A DNA stretch of 20,639 nucleotides from Anaerolineae bacterium (GCA_021159805.1 JAGHDT010000492.1:1-20639), one strand, 5' to 3'. Counted from the first letter of the stretch, positions 1-11,371 are shown. The notes: generated from the sequence alone by a model not told the origin. Translations and numbers: made by a program.

Positions 1-1389
1 CCCCTGTCCCCGGAGTCCGTTGATCTGGCCGGCCAGATCAACAGGGCCACCCTCAAACCACTGGCAGGTCAACGGGGCAGTCTGATATCGTACGAAGTAA
101 TCGTAGACCGTGCTGGCGAGCCCGAAGGTCCAAAGCAGCAGCGGCAGCGCAGAGAGGAGGGCGCGCCCTCCGCGGGCGCGCCCGGAGAGAGCGTGCCGGG
201 GTCTTGCCTGCAGTACAGAACCACTCAGGTTAGCCACCCAAGTTGATAGCCACCGCAGACCCAACGCAGGCAACAGCGCTGCCGTCGGCAGCACCCCCAC
301 GCCGCGCAGGAAGTGGGGAGCGTCCTCGGCCAGCAGGGTTGGCAGGGTCATCGCGGCGGTCCATATCACGATCAGCGCTGCGCCGGCATCGTGGCGGCAA
401 GTTGCCAGAGCGACCCCCAATCCGATCGTAAAGGCCAGACCCAGTGCGGGATCCCAGACCGGGCGCCACGCCAGGTTATGACGCCAGATACGATCCCCCC
501 GGAGGGTGAACATACCGGCGGTCTTCAGCACATGGGAGCCCAATGTTGCCCAGAAATGACCGTGGTGGATCTCCTCGCTGAATATCGAGACCTGCCCGGT
601 GCGGGCCAGGACGATGTCAGGACGAGCGAGTGTGTAGAGACCCAAGGGAAGCAGCGTGATCAGCGCGACGATCGTCGCCAGAAGGATGCTGCGCCACAGG
701 GCCTTCACACGCGCGCGGTGGCAGAGGGAGCCGCACTGGGGTGCGGCGTTCCCAGGTAGTAGCGTCCTCACACGGGCGCGGTGACAGCAGACCGCGTAGA
801 TCAGAAAGCATCCAATGGCGATTGGGGTGAAGCGAGCAGCCATATAGGTGTACCAACTGGCGCCGTAGAGCGCGCCGGCCGCGACCCAGTGGCGAGGACG
901 CCTATACCGAACGCCCTTCGCCACCTGCGACATCGCCAGGGCTGTGAAGAGCGGCAGGAGCACTGCGCGGAAACCAATGCGACTGAGATGGATATGCCAG
1001 AAGGTGACGGCGAGGATGGCCAATGCCCATCTGCCGGTCTTGCGATCCCAGAGCGTGCGGGTCAGGTCGTACGTAGCGGCCAGGGTCAGGATGCCCGCAA
1101 AGCAGGCCGGCAGTCGGATGGCTATCGGAGTCCGGCCCAATACGGCGACGGCAGCGGTCACCAGGTAGATGAACAGAGGCTCACGGCCGTTGTTGGCCTC
1201 GAAGTAGAACGAGAGGTCGCCGTTCAGCACAGCGACGGCATCCAGCCCATGCTGGGCTTCATCGTGGTAGAGCCCCGGTGGCGTGCTGCCAATACCGGGC
1301 AGACGCAGGGCGACGCCAAGGAAGAGCAGCGCGAGCACGATCGCTCTACCTCTCCAGAATGCACTACTTGGCTTCGAGGAGGCGCTCAT
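1..1389 (-). CDS. ArnT/PMT-type membrane glycosyltransferase (C-terminus outside window)
   Basis: The reading frame is open from the ATG at 1389 to the left edge, giving 463 residues with no stop, so the 3' end is missing. Residues 14-28 form a first membrane segment. DEAQHGLDA (43-51) follows; the acidic residues in this first outer loop are typical of ArnT/PMT (GT39-like, PMT_2) enzymes, which move a sugar from a polyprenyl-phosphate donor on the outer face of the membrane. HLSRIGFRA (134-142) is another hallmark of bacterial PMT_2 proteins, and several hydrophobic segments follow. The gene starts 8 bp after the isopentenyl phosphate kinase stop codon and is the fourth gene of that operon, so a link to polyprenyl carriers is plausible. 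A Cys/His/Arg-rich stretch near residues 202-230 is flanked by DNA repeats and looks inserted. The sugar and acceptor cannot be read from the sequence. Confidence 0.85.
   Translation of the reverse strand, partial: MSASSKPSSAFWRGRAIVLALLFLGVALRLPGIGSTPPGLYHDEAQHGLDAVAVLNGDLSFYFEANNGREPLFIYLVTAAVAVLGRTPIAIRLPACFAGILTLAATYDLTRTLWDRKTGRWALAILAVTFWHIHLSRIGFRAVLLPLFTALAMSQVAKGVRYRRPRHWVAAGALYGASWYTYMAARFTPIAIGCFLIYAVCCHRARVRTLLPGNAAPQCGSLCHRARVKALWRSILLATIVALITLLPLGLYTLARPDIVLARTGQVSIFSEEIHHGHFWATLGSHVLKTAGMFTLRGDRIWRHNLAWRPVWDPALGLAFTIGLGVALATCRHDAGAALIVIWTAAMTLPTLLAEDAPHFLRGVGVLPTAALLPALGLRWLSTWVANLSGSVLQARPRHALSGRARGGRALLSALPLLLWTFGLASTVYDYFVRYQTAPLTCQWFEGGPVDLAGQINGLRGQG
705..787. repeat. 20-bp direct repeats flanking a palindrome inside the glycosyltransferase gene
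   Basis: Copies at 705-724 and 768-787 match at 18 of 20 bases and lie 63 bp apart, exactly 21 codons. Between them is a hairpin: GCCGCAC (730-736), loop TGGG, GTGCGGC (741-747). It is extended by GGGA (726-729) pairing with TCCC (750-753) across a 2-nt bulge. The reading frame of the host gene is kept, and both repeat copies encode HRARV. This resembles a small in-frame palindromic insertion in a cytoplasmic loop. Confidence 0.6.
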
Positions 1390-1397
1390 GGGTTGGC

Positions 1398-2231
1398 TCA
1401 GGATTGTGGCCGCGTGGCGGCCCGGATCAAGGTACCGTTCGTATGGTGTTCCGGATCGCGCAGCACCTCGCGGAAGTCGCCGGGTCGGGTGCCGCTCATA
1501 ATGCGCACCTGCAGGTTGGGGATGTTTATGACCAGCGTTACCATCTGGTGGACCTTATCGGCCATGCCCCCGGTGACGTCGGTGTAGCTGGACTCGCTCA
1601 GGCATGCCTGCACCTGGGGATAGGTCTCCGGTGTGATGAGGGGGATGGTCTTGTGCTTATCATCCAGCACGCCCGGCGCGTTGCCGAGGAGCAGAATCCA
1701 CGCCGGATGGAGCGCCTGCGCCAGGTAGGCAAAGATATCCTCCGTCGACAAGATGGTTCCGCCGGAGTCGTCGTCGAACGCGACGTCGCCGAAGATCAGG
1801 GGGATCAAACCGTGTTGGAGCGCTCGCCGTAGCGGGTCCAGCTCGAAGCGAGTGACATGCCCGTGCTCTGCCAGTGCTGAGGCCGCCGGCTGCAGGCTGA
1901 GGACGGGCACGCCCGCCTCGATGAAGGCATCCGTCACAATGCGGTTAAGCTGGAGCGCCGCCGCACTCACCTGCGCAAACCCATACCATTGTTCGGGTGT
2001 GGCAACGCCTCTATGTGTGCCATATTGGTTGGCCTCCCAATGGCCGAAGGATCCGGATCCGTGGCCCAGGACTATCCGCAGTGACGGGGTGGCCTGGATG
2101 GCCTGCCCAAGCTCGGTGGCCAGGCGCCGGATAAGATCGCGGCGCGGCGTGCGCCTGTGGCGTTTGTCGGTGATCAAAGAGCCCCCGAGCTTGACGAATA
2201 TGAGTGGTGCAGCTTGTTGGTGACTATCCAT
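1398..2231 (-). CDS. ipk: Isopentenyl phosphate kinase
   Basis: This 277-residue amino-acid-kinase-superfamily protein phosphorylates isopentenyl phosphate with ATP to give isopentenyl diphosphate, the last step of the alternative mevalonate pathway. KLGGSLITDK (14-23) is the N-terminal Lys/Gly-rich phosphate-binding segment. GHGSGSFGH (56-64) holds the His that is catalytic in archaeal IPKs (His60 in Methanocaldococcus jannaschii) and separates IPK from UMP or acetylglutamate kinases. Length fits the family. The gene begins 4 bp after the mevalonate kinase stop and ends 8 bp before the glycosyltransferase start, so it is cotranscribed. IPK together with phosphomevalonate decarboxylase is an established route in the chloroflexote Roseiflexus; the decarboxylase is not in this window. 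No substitutions are apparent in the motifs. Confidence 0.9.
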   Translation of the reverse strand: MDSHQQAAPLIFVKLGGSLITDKRHRRTPRRDLIRRLATELGQAIQATPSLRIVLGHGSGSFGHWEANQYGTHRGVATPEQWYGFAQVSAAALQLNRIVTDAFIEAGVPVLSLQPAASALAEHGHVTRFELDPLRRALQHGLIPLIFGDVAFDDDSGGTILSTEDIFAYLAQALHPAWILLLGNAPGVLDDKHKTIPLITPETYPQVQACLSESSYTDVTGGMADKVHQMVTLVINIPNLQVRIMSGTRPGDFREVLRDPEHHTNGTLIRAATRPQS

Positions 2232-2235
2232 CAGG

Positions 2236-3174
2236 TTATCCTACCATTGTCTCCCAGACACGGGGCGCGCCTGCCGAAGTCAGAGCCGCCTTCACAGCCG
2301 CCGTCGTGGCGTCATCTACGAGGGCGATGATGTTGCCCCCGTGTCCTGACCCGGTCATCTTGGCCCCCAGGGCGCCTGCCCCTCGTGCAGCCTGGATCAG
2401 ATTGTCCATCCGCGGCAGTGAGACGCCTATCTTCATCAGCAATTCGTGGTTCTCGTTCAGGAGTGCGCCCAAGGTCCGGATCGTACCCTGTAGCAGAGCT
2501 GCGCGCGAGGCCTTGGAGATTGCGCCGATGCAATCGAAGACGACGTCGTAGTATCCCGGTGTCATTTCCCACCGTCTGCGGACCTCCGCCACAGCGGCGC
2601 GTGTTGAGCTGGCGATGCCGCTATAGGCGATGAGGAGTCTGAACGGTGTGTGGATGCTCAAAATCTCAGGCGCTGTTCCCCTGACGAAATAGACAGGTTT
2701 CTCCCACGCGATGACGGTGTTGTCGATGCCGCTTGGGTTCCCGTGGTGGATCTTTTCCACCTCATAGGTGACCTCACTGATGATTTCCGGCGAGAGCTCT
2801 GTCCCCAGTGCTGCGCCGAGCGCGCGGGCAGCCGCTGCCGCTACGGAGGCGCCACTTCCCAGACCGGCCGCGATCGGAAGATCAGATTTCAGCGTCAGGA
2901 TGGCATCCGGTTCCGGCGCATTCAAGTGTTCCAGCACCAGTCGCGTTCCCAAGGCGAGGGGATCGTCGTCGCCTGCGTCCTTCAGCGCGAACTCTTGCTG
3001 AAGATCGAGGGCGTGTATCTGCAGCCCCGATCCCTTGCACGCGGGGTCGATACGCGCGTAGGCCCGCATCGTGCTCACCGGAACCGCGATGGCTGGGCGG
3101 CCGTAGACGACGCTGTGCTCACCGCACAAGATGATCTTCCCGGACGCTGAACGTTCGATACTCTCTGCGTTCAT
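2236..3174 (-). CDS. mvk: Mevalonate kinase
   Basis: GHMP-superfamily kinase of 312 residues that converts mevalonate and ATP to mevalonate 5-phosphate in the cytoplasm. GKIILCGEHSVVYG (12-25) is the family N-terminal motif. PIAAGLGSGAS (100-110) is the phosphate-binding loop, GNPSGIDN (145-152) contains the catalytic Asp (D151), and AKMTGSGHGG is the C-terminal glycine-rich motif. The chosen ATG at 3174 lies 7 bp after the upstream UbiA-family stop. A TTG 57 bp further up would add a non-homologous leader overlapping that gene and was set aside. The gene is directly followed by isopentenyl phosphate kinase. This pairing points to mevalonate-derived isoprenoids rather than, or in addition to, the MEP route. 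Classical phosphomevalonate kinase and diphosphomevalonate decarboxylase are not seen here. Confidence 0.92.
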   Translation of the reverse strand: MNAESIERSASGKIILCGEHSVVYGRPAIAVPVSTMRAYARIDPACKGSGLQIHALDLQQEFALKDAGDDDPLALGTRLVLEHLNAPEPDAILTLKSDLPIAAGLGSGASVAAAAARALGAALGTELSPEIISEVTYEVEKIHHGNPSGIDNTVIAWEKPVYFVRGTAPEILSIHTPFRLLIAYSGIASSTRAAVAEVRRRWEMTPGYYDVVFDCIGAISKASRAALLQGTIRTLGALLNENHELLMKIGVSLPRMDNLIQAARGAGALGAKMTGSGHGGNIIALVDDATTAAVKAALTSAGAPRVWETMVG

Positions 3175-3181
3175 CCGTTGC

Positions 3182-4057
3182 CTAACTTCCCAGATACAGG
3201 ATGACGACCGATGCCAACCCCCACAATACAAGATCCGCCTGCAATGGCCGGTCCGCGAGCAGGACCTCGTCTGGCGCGATGGTGCATTTTCTGACGTGGA
3301 TCAGGTACATATACCGAAAGAGTCCATAAATCACGAAGGGAATGGTGAGCATCATGCTGTAGTCTGCCGGAAGGTTAGGCGCGGAGAAGGTGTACAGCGC
3401 ATAGGCCAGGATAATCGAAGATGTGACCATGCCATTCAGCTGGTCCAAGAGACTGATGTTATAGTGCTGCAGGGCCGGGCGATGGTTCCCAGCTTCGTGA
3501 TTGAGCGCGATCAATTCGCCCCGGCGCTTGGAGAGCCCCAGGAACAAGGCCAGGAGCACGGTACAGATGTAGAGCCAAGGGGAGATACGCGCGTTGGCCA
3601 AGGGCGCCCCGGCCGCCACGCGCAACACGAAGCCTGCCGCGATGGCCATCACGTCGATGAGCACGATGTTCTTCAGCAAGAACGAATACGCCAGCTGCAA
3701 TACCAGGTAACCTGAGAGATTCAGCGCGAACATTGGGTCAAGCGCGATGGCGGCGACAATCGCGCAAACGCCCAATATGATGGCCGCGGCAATGGCAACG
3801 GTCGGCTTGAGCTCGCCAGAGGGCAGCGGGCGCTTCTGTTTGCGCGGATGCTGGCGGTCTCTCTCCATATCCACCAAGTCGTTGATGGTATAGACAACGC
3901 CGGAGACCAGGCAGAAGAGCGCAAAGCCGATGATCGCACGTGTGGTGTACGTGATGTCGAAAAGTTTGACATCGAAGATAAGCGCGGCGAAGATGAAAGC
4001 ATTCTTCGTCCATTGATGTGGTCGCATGGTCTTGAGTAGCGCGCGGATGGTTGCCAC
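3182..4057 (-). CDS. UbiA-family prenyltransferase (decaprenyl-phosphate phosphoribosyltransferase-like)
   Basis: Integral membrane protein of 291 residues. RPHQWTKN (12-19) and NDLVDMERD (59-67), followed by RQHPRKQKRPLPSG, form the first Asp-rich Mg/prenyl-diphosphate motif. DVMAIAAGFVLRVAAGA is the second conserved block. These forms are closest to the Rv3806c-like subfamily, which transfers phosphoribose to decaprenyl phosphate, rather than to quinone-type UbiA. Six or more further hydrophobic segments are present. GTG at 4057 was chosen because GAGGA sits 7 nt upstream and because a promoter -10 box occupies 4107-4102, overlapping the TTG at 4102 that would give a longer form. It is first in the operon with mevalonate kinase, IPK and a PMT-type glycosyltransferase, which supports a polyprenyl-phosphate-sugar role. 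The exact substrate is inferred. Confidence 0.85.
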   Translation of the reverse strand: MATIRALLKTMRPHQWTKNAFIFAALIFDVKLFDITYTTRAIIGFALFCLVSGVVYTINDLVDMERDRQHPRKQKRPLPSGELKPTVAIAAAIILGVCAIVAAIALDPMFALNLSGYLVLQLAYSFLLKNIVLIDVMAIAAGFVLRVAAGAPLANARISPWLYICTVLLALFLGLSKRRGELIALNHEAGNHRPALQHYNISLLDQLNGMVTSSIILAYALYTFSAPNLPADYSMMLTIPFVIYGLFRYMYLIHVRKCTIAPDEVLLADRPLQADLVLWGLASVVILYLGS

Positions 4058-4101
4058 GGTTTGTCCTCGCTCGTAGGGGTCTCTCGGTCGATTCCACGGC
4101 A

Positions 4102-4129
4102 ATCATAGCGCGTTAGGGGGGATTGACAA
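4102..4129 (-). promoter_or_regulatory. Promoter of the prenyltransferase-mvk-ipk operon
   Basis: On the minus strand TTGTCA (4129-4124) is followed by a 16-bp spacer and TATGAT (4107-4102). Transcription would start near 4095, leaving a leader of about 38 nt before the GTG at 4057. Its -35 box overlaps that of the opposing rpoC promoter by five bases. Confidence 0.65.
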
Positions 4130-4150
4130 CTTTCCCAGACCCTGTATACT
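4123..4150 (+). promoter_or_regulatory. rpoC promoter P1
   Basis: TTGACA (4123-4128), a 16-bp spacer and TATACT (4145-4150) give a near-consensus primary-sigma promoter. Transcripts would start near 4157 and carry the palindrome at 4171-4237 in a leader of about 230 nt. The -35 box overlaps the divergent operon promoter, so the two are unlikely to be occupied together. Confidence 0.7.
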
Positions 4151-4170
4151 TGCTATAGGAGTGTATCTAC

Positions 4171-4237
4171 ATAGACAGGCGATGCAATAATGCGAAACGT
4201 GGCTCCGTGAGCCGCGGTTATTGTGCTGCCTGTCTAT
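4171..4237. repeat. 67-nt imperfect palindrome between the rpoC promoters
   Basis: ATAGACAGGC (4171-4180) pairs perfectly with GCCTGTCTAT (4228-4237). Inside it, CAATAA (4185-4190) pairs with TTATTG (4218-4223). At the tip GGCTC (4201-4205) pairs with GAGCC (4209-4213) around CGT, extended by three more pairs. The GATG/TGCT segment between the outer stems can be mostly wobble-paired in RNA. No U-tract follows, so it is not a standard terminator. It ends 5 bp before the -35 box of P2. Role unknown: an RNA leader fold or an operator are both possible. Confidence 0.6.
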
Positions 4238-4242
4238 TGCTG

Positions 4243-4270
4243 TTGACATCTGGTCGGGATCGACTATAAT
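4243..4270 (+). promoter_or_regulatory. rpoC promoter P2
   Basis: Both boxes are exact consensus: TTGACA (4243-4248), 16-bp spacer, TATAAT (4265-4270). The start would lie near 4277, giving a leader of about 110 nt. It is expected to be strong, as befits an RNA polymerase subunit gene without rpoB upstream. Confidence 0.8.
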
Positions 4271-4307
4271 TGTGCAGCTATGCCGCTGACGAGGCATTGG
4301 GGGAGGG

Positions 4308-4350
4308 GAGCACTGAGCACCACACTTGCTCAGCTGCTCGTTTGATTTCT
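4308..4350 (+). terminator. Terminator-like hairpin (possible attenuator) in the rpoC leader
   Basis: GAGCACTGAGCA (4308-4319) pairs with TGCTCAGCTGCTC (4327-4339) around a 7-nt loop with one bulged base. GTTTGATTTCT follows. It lies downstream of both promoters and 37 bp before the start codon. CTGAGC (4313-4318) could instead pair with GCTCAG (4363-4368), an alternative fold that would break the hairpin. An attenuator is inferred, not shown. Confidence 0.45.
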
Positions 4351-4386
4351 GCGGCCGTCTAGGCTCAGTCCACTCGGGGAGGAAGA

Positions 4387-8706
<4,320 letters not shown>

Positions 8707-8722
8707 CGCACGATGAAGGATG

Positions 8723-8757
8723 ATAGAGGGCGACCTGCGGGTCGCCCTCTATTGTTT
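8723..8757 (+). terminator. rpoC intrinsic terminator
   Basis: ATAGAGGGCGACC (8723-8735) and GGTCGCCCTCTAT (8740-8752) form a perfect 13-bp stem around a 4-nt loop, followed by TGTTT. It starts 16 bp after the rpoC stop codon. Confidence 0.9.
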
Positions 8758-8861
8758 ATGCAACCTCGGGCGGGTGGCCCCGTATATAGAATGCAGCTGC
8801 AAGACGGACCAGGCTCTTACCGGGATCCGGTCTTCATAAGATAAGATCAGGCGCTTAGCAC

Positions 8862-9467
8862 ATGAAAGGGTTGCCTGTGCGAATGTCGGTGGGTGAGGAT
8901 GGTCAGGAGGCGATTGAAGGGGATTTTCTGCGTTTGGCGCAGAGGGGTGATGCAGCATCGATCACCAAGCTGGTTGAGACCTATCAGCAGAAAGTCTTCA
9001 ACGTCTGCTATCGGATGCTCGGAGAAGTCACGGAGGCTGAAGATGCGGCGCAGGAGGCCCTGGTTAAGGCTGTTACAAACCTGCATTCCTATGATGTCGA
9101 GCGCCCGTTCAAGCCGTGGATCCTGCGCATTGCGTCCAATGGGTGCATTGATCGGATCCGGCGCCGTAAGGATGCCCTGTCGTTGGATGGGATGGGAGAG
9201 GACGGTGCCTGGGAGTGGCAAGCGGGCAACAGCCCGAGCCCGGAGCGAGAGTATTTGCGCAACGAGCGTCACGCTGCGGTTCGTGCAGTCTTGGATGATC
9301 TGAGTCCTGCCGACCGTATGGTTGTGACGCTTTTCTATTGGGAAGGGATGCCGTATATAGAGATCGAGGAAGTCACCGGACTGACGGTCTCTGCGATCAA
9401 ATCGAGATTATTCCGTGCCCGCCGGACGATAGCGGAGTTGTTGGTTCAGGAGGAGACCTATGCCTGA
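8862..9467 (+). CDS. ECF-type RNA polymerase sigma factor
   Basis: A 201-residue group IV sigma factor that redirects RNA polymerase to a stress or envelope regulon. Residues about 34-104 form sigma region 2, including the DAAQEALVKA segment and PWILRIASNGCIDRIRRR (about 85-102), with region 2.4-like basic residues. Residues 138-190 form region 4, ending in the helix-turn-helix TGLTVSAIKSRLFRARR. Regions 1 and 3 are absent, as expected for ECF proteins. The stop overlaps the start of the zf-HC2 anti-sigma gene by 8 bp, a typical co-translated pair. The start is uncertain: neither the ATG at 8862 nor that at 8883 has a clear ribosome binding site. I could not find a convincing promoter in the 100 bp upstream. 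Confidence 0.92.
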   Translation: MKGLPVRMSVGEDGQEAIEGDFLRLAQRGDAASITKLVETYQQKVFNVCYRMLGEVTEAEDAAQEALVKAVTNLHSYDVERPFKPWILRIASNGCIDRIRRRKDALSLDGMGEDGAWEWQAGNSPSPEREYLRNERHAAVRAVLDDLSPADRMVVTLFYWEGMPYIEIEEVTGLTVSAIKSRLFRARRTIAELLVQEETYA

Positions 9468-10023
9468 GAAGCTGAAGATGCCTTCACAGGAACTACATAG
9501 TGAGGCGTGGTGGATTCGTGTGTTGGATGATGAGCTGACGCCGGATGAGGAGGTGCGATGGGGTGCGCACCTGTTGCAGTGTGAGAGCTGCCGGCAGGAA
9601 CTGGCTGCCTTGACGCGCGTCGATCTGTTTTTGAGCCAGGTCCCGGCGCCACCTGCGTTGCCGGCGGGTTTCACGGATGCGACGGTGCAGCTGATTGCCA
9701 ACAAGCAACGTTGGCACCGGATGTTGAGCTTTCTGGCCGGGTCGTTAGTCATTGCCCTGACCAGTCTGCTGGTTGTCGGCGTTGCGAGGTCGGCGCTCTC
9801 CTCATTCGAACTGGGCGTCGGCGTGATGTTTTTCGCGCGCGACATCCTTTTTCACTCGCTTGTGCAGACCATGCTAGCCCTGCTTGTCCGCTGGCGGACG
9901 ATACTGCCCTATGTGGTGGGGACTGCTTTGGTGGCCTACGCCTTGGTTGTGCCGGATGGCTTGCTGATGACGTTTGCCATTGTCTGGCTATCCAGCCGCC
10001 GGCGTGCCCGCGGCATGGCTTGA
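9460..10023 (+). CDS. Membrane anti-sigma factor with zf-HC2 domain
   Basis: 187 residues. The N-terminal cytoplasmic part has the HxxxCxxC zinc motif (His37, Cys41, Cys44) of zinc-binding anti-sigma domains, preceded by DDELTPDEEVRW, a usual helix in these proteins. Three hydrophobic stretches follow (about 88-110, 112-140 and 146-178), and the protein ends in a basic tail. It most likely binds the overlapping ECF sigma factor and holds it at the membrane until a signal arrives. Start at 9460 is set by the overlap and by the GGAGG at 9449-9453. The multi-spanning C-terminal half is longer than in single-pass anti-sigma factors and could be the sensing part. Confidence 0.88.
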   Translation: MPEKLKMPSQELHSEAWWIRVLDDELTPDEEVRWGAHLLQCESCRQELAALTRVDLFLSQVPAPPALPAGFTDATVQLIANKQRWHRMLSFLAGSLVIALTSLLVVGVARSALSSFELGVGVMFFARDILFHSLVQTMLALLVRWRTILPYVVGTALVAYALVVPDGLLMTFAIVWLSSRRRARGMA

Positions 10024-10105
10024 GTTCAGCCCGGTTGCTGAGTGCGGGTGGGTTGTATCTGGCGGTTGACAACTGCTGAGAGTTCGTGTCAGGCGGAGGG
10101 ATCTG

Positions 10106-11371
10106 ATGAGAAAACTATGGCTTGGTTTAGCAGTCGCGGTGTTGCTGGCGTTGCCGGGGCTGCCCGCCCTGGCCTCACCGGAGATGCAGGAGGGGGGCGG
10201 CGTTCACTTCGGGGCCTATACCCTTCAGCCCGGTAACCGTGTCCACGGCGACCTGGTCGTGATTGGTGGTCCGGTTGAGCTGGGGGCAGGCTCGGAACTG
10301 CGTGGGGACCTCACGGTCTTCGGCCCGTTTACTATGGGAGCCGGCGCGGTTCTTGAGGGTCAGCTTGTGGTGATGGGATCGGCGGACGTGTCTGGCAGGA
10401 TCGAGGGCGACCTATTCACCGCTGGCTCGTTGGTGCTGCGTGAAACTGCGATTATCGAGGGTGACGTGGCCGCGGCCGGTAGCGTGGACCAGGCGCCCGG
10501 TGCGGTCATCGAAGGTGAGTTCGCGCCGGCAGATGGACAGGACCGGGACCTTCCGGAAGGCATTACCGTGCCGGACCCCTTTGTGTGGCCCAAGACGATC
10601 GAGCGAACCGTCGAGGTCAACCGTACACCGCGGTGGGTGACCTACTTTTGGCGCCTGGTGAAGGGCATCGCCGGTGTTGTGATGCTGAGCCTCCTGGCGT
10701 TGGTGATTGCCAGTCTCTGGCCCACTCACGTGGAGCGTGTCAGCCGCGTTGTCGCGGAGGCGCCGCTGCCGGCCTTTGGTGCGGGGCTTTTGTCGTTGAT
10801 CCTCGCGGTATTAGCCGCTGCTGTGCTGGCGATCACAATCTGTCTGAGCCCCTTTGCTTTGGTCGGCATAACAATCATCGCTATCGGTGTTCTCCTCGGA
10901 TGGGTCGCGCTAGGGCAAGTGCTCGGGCGCAGGATTCTCGAGGGCGCGTTCAGCCAGGCGGCGCCGAAGGCTGTGACGGCTGCTGTCGTTGGCACCGCGT
11001 TGATCTCGTTCATTCTGGTGCTGGCGCGTGCATTTGGGGCGCTCAACACATTTCTGCTCTTCCTGCTTGTGCCGGCGGCTGCCGGGGCAGTGGTCCTGAC
11101 TCGTTTTGGTACCGTCCCCTATGCAACACGCGGCGTAAGCGGCTCATCATCGCGGCCCCCGGGCGGGCCTGCACCGCGCCCACCGGCGGCTCGCCCGGTC
11201 GCGCCGTTACCGCAGGAGGCCGTGACGCCAGGTCCCGCGCACAGCAGTCGTGATGAGGCCATCCTGCCGCAGGGCGATGTCGATAGGGCATCAGGATCGC
11301 CCAGAAAGGACGCGTCTGCGGAGGACGAGGCGGCTGGGAAGGAGTCCGAGATGGTGTTGGAAACTGCCTGA
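10106..11371 (+). CDS. Bactofilin-like (polymer-forming) membrane protein
   Basis: 421 residues. A signal peptide or N-terminal anchor spans about 1-23. Residues 33-140 hold short repeats of the form hxGDLxVxGxxxLxxGAxxxG, which fits a right-handed beta-helix like that of bactofilins and polymer-forming proteins. Residues 185-205, 222-272 and 288-332 contain about five membrane segments. The C-terminal 85 residues are Pro/Ala- and charge-rich and probably disordered. GGAGGG lies 5 nt before the ATG. Position behind the sigma/anti-sigma pair suggests it is cotranscribed and may be a target or sensor in envelope homeostasis. That role is inferred; no enzyme motif is visible. Confidence 0.8.
   Translation: MRKLWLGLAVAVLLALPGLPALASPEMQEGGGVHFGAYTLQPGNRVHGDLVVIGGPVELGAGSELRGDLTVFGPFTMGAGAVLEGQLVVMGSADVSGRIEGDLFTAGSLVLRETAIIEGDVAAAGSVDQAPGAVIEGEFAPADGQDRDLPEGITVPDPFVWPKTIERTVEVNRTPRWVTYFWRLVKGIAGVVMLSLLALVIASLWPTHVERVSRVVAEAPLPAFGAGLLSLILAVLAAAVLAITICLSPFALVGITIIAIGVLLGWVALGQVLGRRILEGAFSQAAPKAVTAAVVGTALISFILVLARAFGALNTFLLFLLVPAAAGAVVLTRFGTVPYATRGVSGSSSRPPGGPAPRPPAARPVAPLPQEAVTPGPAHSSRDEAILPQGDVDRASGSPRKDASAEDEAAGKESEMVLETA

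Noticed and set aside
781..1587. A 268-codon plus-strand open frame over the glycosyltransferase and IPK genes
   Set aside because: The opposite strand encodes clear family motifs over the same bases; this frame has none.
3175..3231. TTG start at 3231 for mevalonate kinase
   Set aside because: The extra residues overlap the upstream gene and precede the conserved N-terminal kinase motif without family resemblance.
4058..4102. TTG start at 4102 for the UbiA-family protein
   Set aside because: It overlaps the -10 box of the minus-strand promoter, whereas the GTG at 4057 has a well-placed GAGGA.
10061..10105. TTGACA near 10066 as a promoter for the bactofilin-like gene
   Set aside because: No acceptable -10 box occurs at 15-19 bp; cotranscription with the sigma/anti-sigma genes is simpler.
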